A DNA stretch of 64,000 bases from Diphasiastrum complanatum (GCA_029204225.1 CM055095.1:59542865-59606864); one strand, 5' to 3'. Shown: positions 29,097 through 40,044, counted from the first letter of the stretch. Notes: generated by a model not told the origin, from the letters alone. Program-made: numbers and translations.

Positions 29097-29656
29097 TTGT
29101 GTTTCAGGTTATGAAAGAGGAAATCAGATCTATCAATGATTTGGTGAAGATATCAAGTCTAGAGCATGCCAGAGAGGATTCTACACCAAAATCGGATTTT
29201 TTGCTTTTGTAGATTGGATCTTTTGACTGGTTCAATTCCAATTTTTAAATTCACATACTGGATTTGGCCGATTTTTGGATCATTGGTTCAGCCTAAGTGG
29301 TGGCTTATAGATTGCATATCAAATTTTCAGCATTTGCATGTAGGTTTGGAATAGTCAATTTTTTGTGATTTTGTCAAAACCCTAATTTTGATTGGATCTC
29401 TAAATAGTCGGATTGCTGGACTTCATTTGAGTGTGTTTCAATCTTAGGAAGTGGAGAAAGTCATTAGATTGAGGATAGATCATTGGTTGATCAAGATTCC
29501 ATGATTCTATGTGTTTATTTGCTTGGATAAGTGCTAGAAGAGAATTTGTGAGATACTTTCAAATCTTGGTCATTTCTTTTGAAAGCATTTGTTGTTGTTA
29601 AAAGGGGTTCTTTGTGCATTGAAGCAGGTTGAAAGAGAAGATCAGGTCATTGCTAC

Positions 29657-30700
29657 ATGGCAACCTCACTTGGAGTAATGTTGGAAGCCAATGATAGGCT
29701 TACCTCAAGTAACTATTCATTATGGAAAGTGAGGATGGAGTCACTTCTTGAGATGAATGATGTTTTGGATATTGTTGTAGGTTTGGAGGAGAGACCAGCA
29801 ACACAACAAGATCAATTGAGGTATGACAAGAGGGCCAAGAAGGCTCTACACATGATAAAGATGAATGTTACCAATGAACTTCTCAAGGAAGTTGGTAAGT
29901 GCACATCATCTTTGGAAGCTTGGAATTCATTGAAGAAGCTTTATGAATCCAAGTCTACTTCTAGAGTGTTGACTCTAAGAAGGCAAATCTTTTCTTGTTT
30001 GCAAAAGAATGAAGAAAGTCCAAGTACTTTTGTTTTGAGAATGAAAGCATTGAATGATGAGTTAGTTTGCATAGATGAAAGCATTAAGGAAAGAGAGCTT
30101 ATTCAAGTGATTCTTAATGGCTTGTTGAATGCTCATGCTAACATTGTTCAAAGTATTGCTATTCAAAAGACTTTTCCAAGTTTGATGGATCTTCAAGAGA
30201 TCTTGATCAATGAGGAATATAGGCTTCAAGCAAGAGGTGGATCTACATCGACACTTCAAGAGGATGCTATGTTCACAAAGGGCAAATTCAAGGGCAAAAC
30301 CAAAAGCAAGTGGTCTAAAGGGCAAGATCAAGTGGATGCTTCTTCAAGTGGCAAAAAGAAGGATAGATCAAAGCTCAAGTGCTTATATTGTGGCATCAAA
30401 GGACACTTTGCAAGTGAGTGTTACAACAAGAAGAGAGATCAAGGAGACAAGCAAGGTAATCTTACTCTTGATGAGGATGGTTTGGATGTGCAAGATGCAA
30501 ATGATGATGCTTTTGTGATGTCTTCATATATGCTTGCTAATGATGGAGATCTAGATCCTTGGTGGATTGATAGTGGAGCAAGTTCACACATGACCTTTCA
30601 CAAAGAGTACTTCACTTCTTTGTTGGCATATGGAGATGACAAGAGGGTGATCTACACGGCCAATGCCCTCAGGTTGCATCAATTAGATTTCCTCTTCTAA
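29657..30700 (+). CDS. Copia Gag with start of protease (element A, truncated)
   Basis: This intact 347-codon frame opens with a UBN2-type Gag (NYSLWKVRMESLLEMNDVLD near residues 19-38, typical of plant Copia). The middle is alpha-helical. A basic linker leads to a zinc knuckle CLYCGIKGHFASEC (C-x2-C-x4-H-x4-C, about residue 250). The protease begins with WWIDSGASSHMTF near residue 307, so the D-S-G catalytic triplet is intact. Gag packages the RNA and the protease matures the polyprotein. After IYTANALRL the frame crosses into unrelated sequence and stops, so integrase, RT and RNase H are gone. The 560-bp leader after the primer site and the ATG context (ACATGGC) fit a genuine start. The Gag frame is undamaged, suggesting a fairly young insertion that was later cut. 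Confidence 0.9.
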   Translation: MATSLGVMLEANDRLTSSNYSLWKVRMESLLEMNDVLDIVVGLEERPATQQDQLRYDKRAKKALHMIKMNVTNELLKEVGKCTSSLEAWNSLKKLYESKSTSRVLTLRRQIFSCLQKNEESPSTFVLRMKALNDELVCIDESIKERELIQVILNGLLNAHANIVQSIAIQKTFPSLMDLQEILINEEYRLQARGGSTSTLQEDAMFTKGKFKGKTKSKWSKGQDQVDASSSGKKKDRSKLKCLYCGIKGHFASECYNKKRDQGDKQGNLTLDEDGLDVQDANDDAFVMSSYMLANDGDLDPWWIDSGASSHMTFHKEYFTSLLAYGDDKRVIYTANALRLHQLDFLF

Positions 30701-30745
30701 GAAGCCATTCAAGAAGGCATTTGTCTCATCCATTTTGTAGAGATC

Positions 30746-31237
30746 TCACTTGAACAAAGTAGCAATGCAAATGACTAATCCAATAGTTACAAGCTTAGCT
30801 ACAAGTGCAAATGTTTCTTCATAATCGAATCCTTTTACTTGAAGAAATCCTTTAGCAACAAGCCTAGCCTTGTACTTACTAATAGATCCATCTTGATTGT
30901 ACTTTATTCTATAAATCCACTTACATGCAAGAGGCTTCTTCCCTCTTGGAAGATTTACAAGATTCCAAGCATGATTTTTTTCTAATGCATCATACTCTAC
31001 TTGCATTGCATCTCTCCAAACTTTAGATCTATATGCTTCTTCAAAAGATGATGGTTCTTCAAGCAATGTAACTAAGAAGGAGTAAGATGTAGAAGATGTA
31101 GAGTCTTCCTTTTGCTTTCCCTTGTCCACATAGCTCGGCCTTGAGGGCTCGACCTTGCTTCTTGTTGATCTTCTCGGCCCCATTTGACTAGGATCTTTGT
31201 CTCCATCCTCGGGTTTGTCAAGATCTTCAATGCACAA
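30746..31237 (-). CDS. Copia reverse transcriptase N-terminal part (element B)
   Basis: The frame shows a Copia linker (MGPRRSTRSKVEPSRP) and then the RVT_2 start: WRDAMQVEYDALEKNHAWNL, VNLPRGKKPLACKWIYRIKY, KARLVAKGFLQVKGFDYEET, FALVAKLVT. The usual FAPVAK is FALVAK here. RVT_2 is the polymerase domain of Ty1/Copia. The YVDD site lies beyond the break and is missing, so no activity is expected. Confidence 0.88.
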   Translation of the reverse strand: MCIEDLDKPEDGDKDPSQMGPRRSTRSKVEPSRPSYVDKGKQKEDSTSSTSYSFLVTLLEEPSSFEEAYRSKVWRDAMQVEYDALEKNHAWNLVNLPRGKKPLACKWIYRIKYNQDGSISKYKARLVAKGFLQVKGFDYEETFALVAKLVTIGLVICIATLFK

Positions 31238-31286
31238 TGGGTTAGATCCAATTGTGACTCATCAAAAAGTACATCCTTGATTACCT

Positions 31287-32600
31287 TTACTTTCTTGGAT
31301 ATAGGATCATATATCCTATAGCCCTTGTTATTCTAAATTGTTTCTCAACTAGAGACTTGAACTTAATGAAAGCTTCATAGACAAGGCTTTTCTTTGATAG
31401 TAACTCAGTCCATGTGAATCTAGTACAATCATCTATAAATGCTACATACATCAAGGAACCTCCATTACTTGCATGTGAAAAACTATGTACATCATAATGT
31501 ATGAGATCCAAGGGAGAGGTAGATCTTGATGAAGATCTCTTGTAAGAAGATTTGTGTGACTTTGCAAGGCCACATGCCTCACACATCTTTTCACACTTTT
31601 TGAAAGCTTTTGGTAGGCTGAGAGCTAGTTCCTTGCTTGCCATTGACTCCATGGATTGAAGATTAGGATGGCTTAATCTCTTATGCCAAAGCTCCACTTG
31701 AGATAGCTCCTCCCTCGCCAAGTTTGCACTTTCATTTGCAACATTAGCATCCAACTTGAAAAGTCTGCTTTGCTTAATGCCTCTAGCTATGCACTTATCA
31801 TTTTTCAAGATGGAACAAACTCCATTCTTGAAATGTACATCTAGTCCATTGTCAATTAATTGTCCTACATTAAGTAGGTTTCTTGAAATGGTAGGAACAT
31901 ACAAAACATTATCTAGATCTATCCTTTTAGATGTTCCTAAGCAAAGAGGAATAGATCCTATACCATCTATCTTGCATTCTTGATCACTAGCAGTGTATAT
32001 TGACTTCTTAGAGTCATTACAAGAGAGAAGAGTAGAAAAATAATGTTTATTAAAAGAAACGTGGGAACTAGCCTCACTATCTATCCACCATGTATCCTGA
32101 CTTGAAGTTGGTGTAGGTGCAACCATTAAGGATGTGTTGAATCCTTTTTCATCTTCTTCCTCTTGAGCAATGTTCCCTTGATCTCCATTTGCTTGTGGAT
32201 TCTTCTTCAAGTAACATTCTGAGGCAAAGTGTCCTTTCTTCCCACAAAATAAACACTTGAGATTTGCCTTGTTCTTCACTTTGCCTTTGGAAGTTGAACC
32301 TCCATTCTTCATCTCGGCCTCCTTGCCTTGATTCTTCTTGAATGGATGTTCTTTCTTCTTGCTTTTGGAAGTAAAATTTGCTTTCTCCTCTCCTCCATTA
32401 AGTGACATGCCTTCCATTCTTGTCTTGAGGTGTAGGAGTCTACTCTCCTCGTCCACAAGAACATTGTGCAACTTTTCAATGCATGGAAGAGTGTCTTGAA
32501 TAGCAAATGATTGGACCAAGTTGGTGAACTCATCACCTAGGCTATTCAATATGATTTGTACTAGCTCTTGATCTTGGATCTTTTCTCCTATAGCACTCAA
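31287..32600 (-). CDS. Copia Gag C-terminus, protease and integrase start (element B)
   Basis: The 437-codon frame holds a zinc knuckle CLFCGKKGHFASEC, a protease with WWIDSEASSHVSF, a GAG_pre-integrase domain with HKRLSHPNLQSMESM and CEACGLAKSHKSSY (H...C-x2-C), and the beginning of the integrase core (LIHYDVHSF with the first Asp, and FIDDCTRFTW with the second). The protease triplet D-S-G has become D-S-E. The integrase catalytic Glu is removed by an internal deletion after LVEKQF. The frame begins at a TTG because a 1-nt deletion separates it from the Gag start, so it would not be translated on its own. Confidence 0.88.
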   Translation of the reverse strand: MSAIGEKIQDQELVQIILNSLGDEFTNLVQSFAIQDTLPCIEKLHNVLVDEESRLLHLKTRMEGMSLNGGEEKANFTSKSKKKEHPFKKNQGKEAEMKNGGSTSKGKVKNKANLKCLFCGKKGHFASECYLKKNPQANGDQGNIAQEEEDEKGFNTSLMVAPTPTSSQDTWWIDSEASSHVSFNKHYFSTLLSCNDSKKSIYTASDQECKIDGIGSIPLCLGTSKRIDLDNVLYVPTISRNLLNVGQLIDNGLDVHFKNGVCSILKNDKCIARGIKQSRLFKLDANVANESANLAREELSQVELWHKRLSHPNLQSMESMASKELALSLPKAFKKCEKMCEACGLAKSHKSSYKRSSSRSTSPLDLIHYDVHSFSHASNGGSLMYVAFIDDCTRFTWTELLSKKSLVYEAFIKFKSLVEKQFRITRAIGYMILYPRK

Positions 32601-33004
32601 TTCCTTGTTAGGGATTTAATCCTAAGGACATACTCTTGTCCACTCTCTTCACTTCCTTTCATGCTTTGAAAGACTTGATTCCAAAGCATGAGGACTCTTG
32701 AAGTGTTATTGGATTCATAGATACTCTTTAGTGAATCCCAAGCCTCTGTTGATGAGGCACAAGAAGACACCTCCTTCAAGAGGTCATTGCATACATTCAA
32801 CTTTATGCAATGTAGAGCTAATCTTGCTCTCTTCTTGTATTTGGTTTGTTCTTGGGCAGCTTGAGGCTCTTTCTCAACTCCTAGAACTATGTCAAAGAGG
32901 TCATGGATCACTAGGAGTGATTCCATCCTCACTTTCCAAATGGAATAATTTGTGGAAGTGAGTCTCTCACTTGATTCCAACAAATAACCACCCATGGATG
33001 ACAT
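32597..33004 (-). CDS. Copia Gag N-terminus (element B)
   Basis: 135 codons from ATG: GGYLLESSERLTSTNYSIWK, VRMESLLVIHDLFDIVLGV, LHCIKLNVCNDLLKEVSSCA, YVLRIKSL. This is the UBN2-type Gag of plant Copia. A missing base near 32,605 turns T-N-E-L into T-R-N-stop. A second, more diverged copy of this Gag lies at 49,993-50,400. Confidence 0.87.
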   Translation of the reverse strand: MSSMGGYLLESSERLTSTNYSIWKVRMESLLVIHDLFDIVLGVEKEPQAAQEQTKYKKRARLALHCIKLNVCNDLLKEVSSCASSTEAWDSLKSIYESNNTSRVLMLWNQVFQSMKGSEESGQEYVLRIKSLTRN

Positions 33005-33514
33005 TGTAGAATGAATGCTCTTCGAAAATCACAAAGATTTATGAATTTTAAAGATCTATGAAAGGCCACACAAGCTTGAATGATACACAACTAGATCTTG
33101 ACAAAAATTCCTAGCTTTCACTCTCAAGAGGCTTCACTTCAACTAAGGATCTGAACAAATCAGCCTCTTAGATCTGATCTTAAACTCCAAAAAGAAATGC
33201 TTGAATGATCCAAAACTCTATTTGGTCATAGGCATTAGCTAGATTGAATCTAGATCAATACTATGCTTCAAAAAGCACTAGATTTGGACTATAATTGAGA
33301 TTATAGGACCAAAAAACACAAGGTAACTTGTAATGAAAGTTGTTGTATGGTTTTACACGTGTGAAAAGTACATACACAGCCTCCAAGTCGATTTGATCCA
33401 AATAGAAACAAGCTATGACTCTAGATGAACTCGCCCTCACTAGTAGTGGCCAAAAACAAATTTTGTCAATGATCTTTGCAAGTTTTATGAATCAAATGAT
33501 CACTCTCTTACTCG

Positions 33515-34350
33515 GCTTTGATACCATGATAAAATTTCAGTTTTAGGACATTAATGATTGTACTTAACAATCATAGAGACTTATTGATTGCCTAATAAAT
33601 GGATCTATCAAGTTCTACACTTTAGATCTTGATCTAGATTCACTACACTTAGATTTAAGCAAGAGAAATGGATCAAATCTTTATAAACAAGTGAGAGCAG
33701 CCTCACAAGTGTGGAGTACTATCCACTGTATGGCCTGCACCTGAAACAACAAGTACATTGGTTCTGGATAGCAATCATTCAATAAAATTGCAATTCTATT
33801 GACTAGAAATCTCACAAAAGTGCACAATGCAAAAGTCTCATCAATCTCATTAGCAAAATGATGATCCTTTTATGGATCAAGTACATCCACGAGTCTGGTA
33901 CAGCCCAGCAGGTCTTCACATGTGTGAAGAGTGCCACATCACTCAAATCTATCCATTTGATCCATCCTTGATCCTTATCCAAAGTTGACCTTCTAGAATA
34001 TGGCTAAAATCCAAAGAGCTAGTCTCCTAGAATTTAGAAATATTCCCTACAGAATAGGATCTAAGGAAAATGGTCAGCTCTTATCTTCTAGAACTCTATA
34101 CACACGTGTGAACATCCACTTGCCATGTGGGAGCATTTACTCATGCACATGCAAGGATAAGCTAACTTCTAGGTGACTAGTCAACTTGACTAAAAACTAG
34201 TCATATCATGTTCACACTTAACTTGATTGATACAAAATCAAAGTGGATATTTACAAATATAAAAAGTACTTCATTTTACACCTGGAAATAGGTTCCACAC
34301 GTGTGAAATCAGATCATGAACATTGTACTCATGATTGATCTTTATTTACA
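33515..34350 (-). repeat. Primer site and 5' LTR of Copia element B
   Basis: GCTTTGATACCA at 33,515-33,526 is the complement of a primer site with one change. The LTR begins at 33,527 (TGATAAAATTTCAG) and by alignment with 50,996-51,310 is the same LTR family. Its outer end is near 34,350 (…TTATTTACA) but is uncertain. Inside are several CACACGTGTG-type palindromes (34,100-34,113, 34,293-34,306 and, with CATGTG, 33,913-33,928). Confidence 0.7.
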
Positions 34351-34411
34351 ATAAAAAATGAAAAGTGAGAAGTGACAATCTTCAACACATTTTCCCTGGT
34401 AGGAAAAGTCT

Positions 34412-35203
34412 TCACAACTTCTCAGGTTCCTTGTTCGCTTTTTCATGGAAATCTTCCAATGCTTTGATCTTCTCATCAAATTGTGACTGCAACTTTTCCA
34501 TCCGTTTCTGCTGGTTCTTCCCCAGTTTTTCGAACTCATTGCGCATCATTTCTACAGTAGCATTAACATTCGTTGATGCAATAGTGGTGGATGTCGTAGT
34601 AGTCTACCCTACTGTACAAGGCAACATACTGATATTCGACTCATCATCTGAATCTTCATCCTACTCCCGAATTGCATTGTCCATAGCATTTTGCAAGAGT
34701 GCATACTCATCATGGTGTTTCAGCTCACGTCTAATTTGTTTAGGTAAACCTGACAAAAATCACATAATCATGGCATTTTCGTTAATCAGCGCAGATTTGC
34801 ACTCATATATGAGGCATTTCACCTGTTCAATGTAATCTCGAACCATTTCCTATTTTCCCATTTTAATTTTACTTAAAATCAGGAAAGGGTCTTCCATAAA
34901 CTTCTGTGGTTTGAATCGTGTGATAAGGGCTCTTTTAGCAACCTCCCAATCTGTACGTTCAGTTTCATCTTGATTATAATACCAATCTTGTGTTGTGTCT
35001 ATTAAGGCCATAAGAAACAGCTTAAGTTTATCTTGAGGGAAAATTTCACCATAGACTTCACAAGATCCAGCATAGATCTAAAGAAATCTAATTGGATCAG
35101 TTAATCCATTGTATTTGGGTAGATCCAAACGGGATGCTCTTCTAACAATAATAGGATTGACTTCCCGAGGAGCACCTTCAGGAGCAACTCCAAGGGTAAC
35201 CAT
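34412..35203 (-). pseudogene. Retrotransposon Gag with five in-frame stops
   Basis: From ATG 35,203 a single frame of 264 codons runs to TGA at 34,412 without any frameshift. It shows Gag features: RRASRLDLPKYNGLTDPIRF, a helix with DWEVAKRALITRFKPQKFM, IEQVKCLIYECKSALINENA and a C-terminal coiled coil (EFEKLGKNQQKRMEKLQSQF). The order fits a Ty3/Gypsy-type retrotrans_gag domain. Five internal stops lie at 35,078-35,080, 34,850-34,852, 34,760-34,762, 34,661-34,663 and 34,604-34,606. Each is one C-to-T or G-to-A change from Gln, Arg or Trp. No protease or RT follows. It is a silenced and decayed fragment. Confidence 0.72.
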
Positions 35204-36974
35204 CTTAAAAATTCAAATCAAGCAGACAATGAGATTGGATCTAGATTTTTCAAAAAACTATCTCAGATCAGATCAACTAGATCTATTCCATTTTTCAAGA
35301 ATTTGATTCTATATTGTAAAAAAGATTTCAAAATTCAATCAATTGATACTTCTAAAAAATGAAAAATTTCTCAGAATACAAATCAGATTATATCAAATTT
35401 GACCCAAATTTTGACAAAGACTTGATCTGGAAAATTAGAATCTAAAAATAGAACTAGCGAAGGTTCCCTAGGCGAAGATTGGCTCGGCAAAGGCTTAACA
35501 GTGCTATTTTGAAAAAAAACTCTCTGATCAATTTTTTTGACAATTTCTATGGAAATAACCTTCGCCGAACTCTCAGATGCAAAATCTGACATAGATAAAA
35601 CTAGGGTAAACCCGACGAAGGTTTCTAACATAAGAAAATATAGTTTTTGTAGTTTGGCAAGGGTAAAAATCAAGATTTTTTATGATCTGGACAAGAAGAA
35701 TTTTCGCCGAACTCAAAAATAGTATTTTACTATAAATAAAAAGTTCTGGAAACTCAGCGAAGGTTTTGGCGAAGGATCAAGAGTAATACTGGTATTTTTG
35801 CAAAAAAGTGACTTTTTTTGGTAAAAATATGACAATATGAAAACTGATCTTATGAAAAAACCTTCTATATTTGTATTATTCTTTGTCGACCTGGCAGTAG
35901 ATAGATCTGAATCACACCTATGCACAGTGAATTGGACAAAGGTTCTTTTTCTGTATTTTTAGGGTTTTGGTGATTTTTTGGTGTTTTTTGATGGTTTTTC
36001 TAATGTTTCTGAAAATCTGCTGGGAATTAATCTTTGCCCTTCAAACTAAAAGTTCTGTGATCAAAACTAGAGAACAAAGATAGCTTACCCTTTCTCTCTC
36101 TCTCTCTCTCTTTCTCACTCATAAAAAGTATAATAACATACAATCCCAATAACAATTAGATCCAACAATTAGCAAAAACCAAAGAAAGCATGAGAGATGG
36201 AAGAAAAGTGATGGAGAGCAAGGACATTTATCAATCCATTTCTAAAGAGAACCAATCTGCTTTATTGAAATGAGGAAATGAACATGTGTAGGAGCTCGAG
36301 TTGGTCTCTTTTAATAGTAGAGAAGAGGACCCTGGCCTTTGAATCTTATTGGTCCATTTCTACATCCCTAAGTATTCAAATTAAAAAAAAGAGTGGGAAC
36401 CATCCAAATTGGAGGGAAACCCAACTTTATTCACTAACTTGACATTTAGGCCCTACGACATTAAAAGTCCCACAGAAAGGTCTAAAGTCCTTTTATTGAC
36501 TTTCTAATTAATCAAATAGCTATGTGATCATCGGGTTGGACTTACACACGCAGGGTGCCAAATCTCTCTCACTTGTTAACTAGGGTTATTGCCTTAGGAT
36601 CCGCAAACCCTCCAACACATACGTATGCCAGAAATGAAGCTACTGTAGTATCATATTATTATCAAAAGATACAACTCAGATGTTGGCACATGCTGATTAT
36701 GATTAGTATACCTCATGTTGTAACCAGTTTCGTTATCATACTTGTGATTGATTACTTCTTCACATGGGAGACTACTATGTGTAAGCACTAATGACTTAAA
36801 CTTGCACTCTCTGCAACATCAAATATTACTACTATCTTCATTTTCGATTAGGTTTGGTTTCAAACCATAAAGCGATAAGCGTTTGCATAGGTATGCACAT
36901 GAAACCATTCGCTTCAGATTTTTATAAGCTATGAATGATAGGCTCTCCTTAAAGTACTTATTATTGCCTTCGCA
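35204..36974. other. Non-coding DNA, possible retroelement leader, CT tract
   Basis: 35,300-35,950 contains recurring GCGAAGG and TTCGCCGAACTC words and may be the leader or LTR of the Gag remnant. A CT tract lies at 36,093-36,111. No supported gene is seen at 36,120-36,974. Confidence 0.45.
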
Positions 36975-37135
36975 ATGGCTGACAATAACGGTATGAACGT
37001 TGTAATACTAAGGAAGGCAAGAGCACTCGAGGGGACTAAACATGGCATCCTCACAAGAGACCACTGCTACAATCATCCAGGTAAGGGTTTTCCGAATAGT
37101 TTTCAGATTTTGCAAGCATCACCTATGCTCGAAAG
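36975..37135 (+). CDS. Possible first exon of an unrecognised gene
   Basis: ATG at 36,975 opens 53 codons (MADNNGMNVVILRKARALEG, HCYNHPGKGFPNSFQIL) that end at a good donor, GAAAG|GTAAGG, at 37,135, with an in-frame stop immediately inside the intron. No family is recognised. It could be exon 1 of the gene continued at 38,286, but more than 1 kb lies between and no transcript evidence exists. The 38.2-kb frame is preceded by a usable acceptor (TTTTAGTCCACAG, about 38,250-38,262). Confidence 0.3.
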
Positions 37136-37349
37136 GTAAGGTGTCTCTTCGTGAATATATTTTATTATAGGTGACTAATAAAGATCCTAAAACACAGAAT
37201 TTAGCTGGTTTTTATTCAGTTTGACTGTATTACTTCATAGATAATATAATTTTTCTACATTTAACGACACCCACGTTGTCCCAAAGCAAGGTTTCTCCTC
37301 AAATTATCTTGGACAATATGGATTTACGTAAAATAAACGGTTTTTACAA

Positions 37350-37802
37350 AAGGATTAGAATGGCACAGATCTGCCCTGATACCTTGTAAAAAGCATGAGA
37401 ACCTCATCAATCAAATGAAGCCTATCCGATACAAGAGTTCAAGAAAGATCACGGGATGGATATGGAGTTACGATAAACGTAAGTTTACTCGTAGCTACAC
37501 TATTCAACCATGGAGTATGCTAATTTACTACTCATTCGGTTGTTATATCAGACTATGGTGAGATACAACTGGAAAGCATGGATATGCTCAGGAGTATGGA
37601 CAATAGTGCATTATGTTTTTTAAGTCACACGAGTTAGAATAGCATGAATTTGCCCTGACACCGGCACACGTGTTCACTCCATTCTTTTAGTGATAAGCAA
37701 TATATACGGTGAAAACTTTTCATACTTGTGCTATTAACAAATTAAACTGATACGGAACAATGTCCAAAAACCGATCAGCATGACACTCGTCCTGATACGG
37801 TA
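37350..37802. repeat. Degenerate repeat containing TGCCCTGA
   Basis: 37,355-37,383 and 37,634-37,662 share TTAGAAT(G/A)GCA and TTGCCCTGA(T/C)ACC-like ends (about 80% identical over 29 bp). A weaker copy is at about 37,771-37,800 (AGCATGACACTCGTCCTGAT). The rest of 37,136-38,285 shows no gene. Confidence 0.5.
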
Positions 37803-38285
37803 ACAGAGGGGCTTGGCCTATCGCTATAAAATCATGTTTGTGTTTGGGAAGACTGGACTATGTTTTATTTATGTTGTTGAGTAGTATAACTTCTTTTGGA
37901 CATGGATAACAACTAACGCTTAGCTATGACATCTGTCTTTCCCATTGTACTAACTCGTGCGGTTTTGTGTTGTGGGATGGTGGCAGGTATCAGCTGGATG
38001 TTTAGAGAGTGGTTATGCTGTATGGTGTTTTACTGTACTATATTTTACTTTTCAGCTTTATTGTACCTTGTTGGTTTATGAATAAAGGCTTCAAAGCATT
38101 TGGTCTTGCTTTGTCAAGAGGAACTATGTGAAATTGTGTATCTCTCTCTCTGCACCCTTGAGGTGTAACTCCGACTATTCCTTGGTTAGGATAGCACTAA
38201 ACCCTTACCTTTTATCCGGTTCATAAGTTAACAAAGGTCTGTTTTCATGTTTTAGTCCACAGGAAGGTTTCAAGATGCTGCTTTT

Positions 38286-39657
38286 TTGGGTTATGGGGAG
38301 CCCCTACCTCCACCTAACTATTTTATTCAAACGCTTATTTGTTGTATGAAAAAGGCTATAATGTTGAATTATTTTATCGTTGACACTGATAGGACTACCT
38401 CTTCTTCTGCTGAACCCAAAGATAAGGTTTTGTATTTGACTGATCTGTTGGGGACTTTGGACTGGGTTAAGATCTATCTGAGTTTGTTAAAAAGAAGGAT
38501 ACGTTGAGTTTGGTAGAAGATCTGTATGGTCAGCTCAATGAATTTGTCGAAAGTTTTGAAGAAGATGAAAGATTTTTTAATCTACACATTAGGAAAGTCT
38601 TTGCATGCCTTGAGAATGAGAATGGTAATTCTTCTGTTGATGTGCCACATACCTTCTTTGATGAACCACTTTCACCACACCCTTTGGCCTTTTTAGACGA
38701 GCTTGATGAGGACAGTGCTTCCCAACTTGAATTATTTTCTCAAGATATCTATCATATTGGTGAGCAATCTTTGTATGACTTCTGCCAATCCAAAAATTGT
38801 CAAATCCCTTTTGTACCCAGCAGAACTATTGAGTTCAAATCTGCTTTTACCGCCTATAAGCTTTGGAGCCTTCCTACTATCAATTTTCTTGCCCTGTGCC
38901 TATTGACATGTCACATCTTACTGAAAAAGAGATAGAAGTTTGTAAGTCCGCTGCTTTACACAAAAATCCTTCTCTTGAAGCTCTTGTAGCCTTTGATACT
39001 GTTATTCGGATGAACAAATTTGAGCCTTCCCGTTGCCCTTCTGAGCAAACCTGGGCCAGAATCAGAGGGCACTTTGAGACTGGCTTCAATAGGATGAACC
39101 TTCACCAAGCAAGAATCTGGAACTGGAAACGATATTTCTTTGAATGTAGATGTGGTGATAAATGCAAAAACAATTCGTCCATTATCTGGTTTGACCACGC
39201 CATTTGGTATATGGTGAACAACCTAGGCAATTTCTTCTCTGGTGCTTTTCTCCAAAACCAAATGAATGCTTTCCTCCTATGGCTACATAAGCCCACGAGA
39301 GATGTGGTTAAGGCACACCTTACCTTTCTTTTCATTCAACAGTACATGGGTGATGCCTCTATTGAGCTTGCCAAAGATTCTTCTACCAAACTCCTATCAC
39401 ACCTAGGCGATGCTGAAAATGTACGAGAGATAGAGCTTCTCCTTAAACGACCAAGATTTTCCACTCTACAAGATAAATACTTTCTGAACACAAGCAAAAG
39501 AATAGGCAATTTTAATCTCAACAATACAAACTCCGTAGAATCTACATTCGAGACAGGAAAAAGAAGACGGTTTACTGGAAAGGAAGAGCAAAGTAGCACA
39601 AAGTGCGACCTACCTATAGAAAAGGCTGAATTTTTACCGAGATTAATGGGTGTGTAG
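38286..39657 (+). pseudogene. Unrecognised protein, frameshifted
   Basis: Three overlapping frames join into one protein of about 450 residues. Part 1 is 38,286-38,507 (GYGEPLPPPNYFIQTLICC, VLYLTDLLGTLDW). A shift near 38,470 leads to DLSEFVKKKDTLSLVEDLYG in part 2 (to 38,935), with an acidic stretch FVESFEEDERFFNLHIRKVF. A second shift near 38,880 leads to part 3 (to 39,657), with CPSEQTWARIRGHFETGF, ARIWNWKRYFFECRCGDKC (a possible C-x-C-x3-C metal site), HAIWYMVNNLGNFFSGAFLQ and a basic GKRRRF near the C-terminus. Part 3 is a clean 264-codon frame. No family is recognised. The protein is hydrophobic and aromatic in its middle, with no signal peptide. It may be a host gene fragment or an accessory protein of a mobile element. 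The nearest neighbours are retroelements. Confidence 0.5.
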
Positions 39658-40044
39658 GATGGAGAAAGAACAAAAAGAAGAGAAGTCAGCATCTCAACGA
39701 TAGTACAACTGACCAATAGCAGTGATTCGGGGAGCTCTTTTAACTAGGTATTATAAATCCAGTTGCATAGAACAAACAATTTGTCTCACACTACAAAACC
39801 CACATTATTTCCAATTATTTACAAATGTCACAACTGACATAAAACAATCTGGATCCACCAAAAACTTGAAGTCTACGATATCTACAAAACAAAAAATGTT
39901 TATAGAAAATATGATTTCGTATGCATAATTGGACACAAATTTTGTAATAAAGATAAATAGCAATATTTGGCCTATCATAAAGCCGTGGGATACTATGGAA
40001 GTATCGAATGGTATTAGATTAGTAAAACTCTGATTTTTACCACT
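39658..40044 (-). other. Copia leader after primer site (minus strand)
   Basis: Sequence following the primer site at 40,045-40,056 on the minus strand, with no Gag start before the border of the unknown gene. A poly-A rich segment is seen. No protein is supported. Confidence 0.5.

Larger units (their letters stand above)
30668..33526 (-). mobile_element. Copia element B, 5' part (Gag-protease-integrase-RT), decayed
   Basis: From the primer site at 33,515-33,526 the element reads leftwards: Gag (33,004-32,597), Gag end, protease and integrase (32,600-31,287), then the RT start (31,237-30,746), and finally MDETNAFLNGFLEEE and LMQPEG before the break near 30,668. A 1-nt loss separates the first two frames. 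The integrase is cut after VEKQF and joined, with a frameshift, to the linker GYxIYDPISKKVKVIKD. The element meets element A (same family, about half identical in Gag by eye) in tail-to-tail orientation. It lacks RNase H and a 3' LTR. Confidence 0.88.

Noticed and set aside
31756-32961. Plus-strand frames over Copia element B
   Set aside because: Shadows of the Gag-protease-integrase frame on the minus strand.
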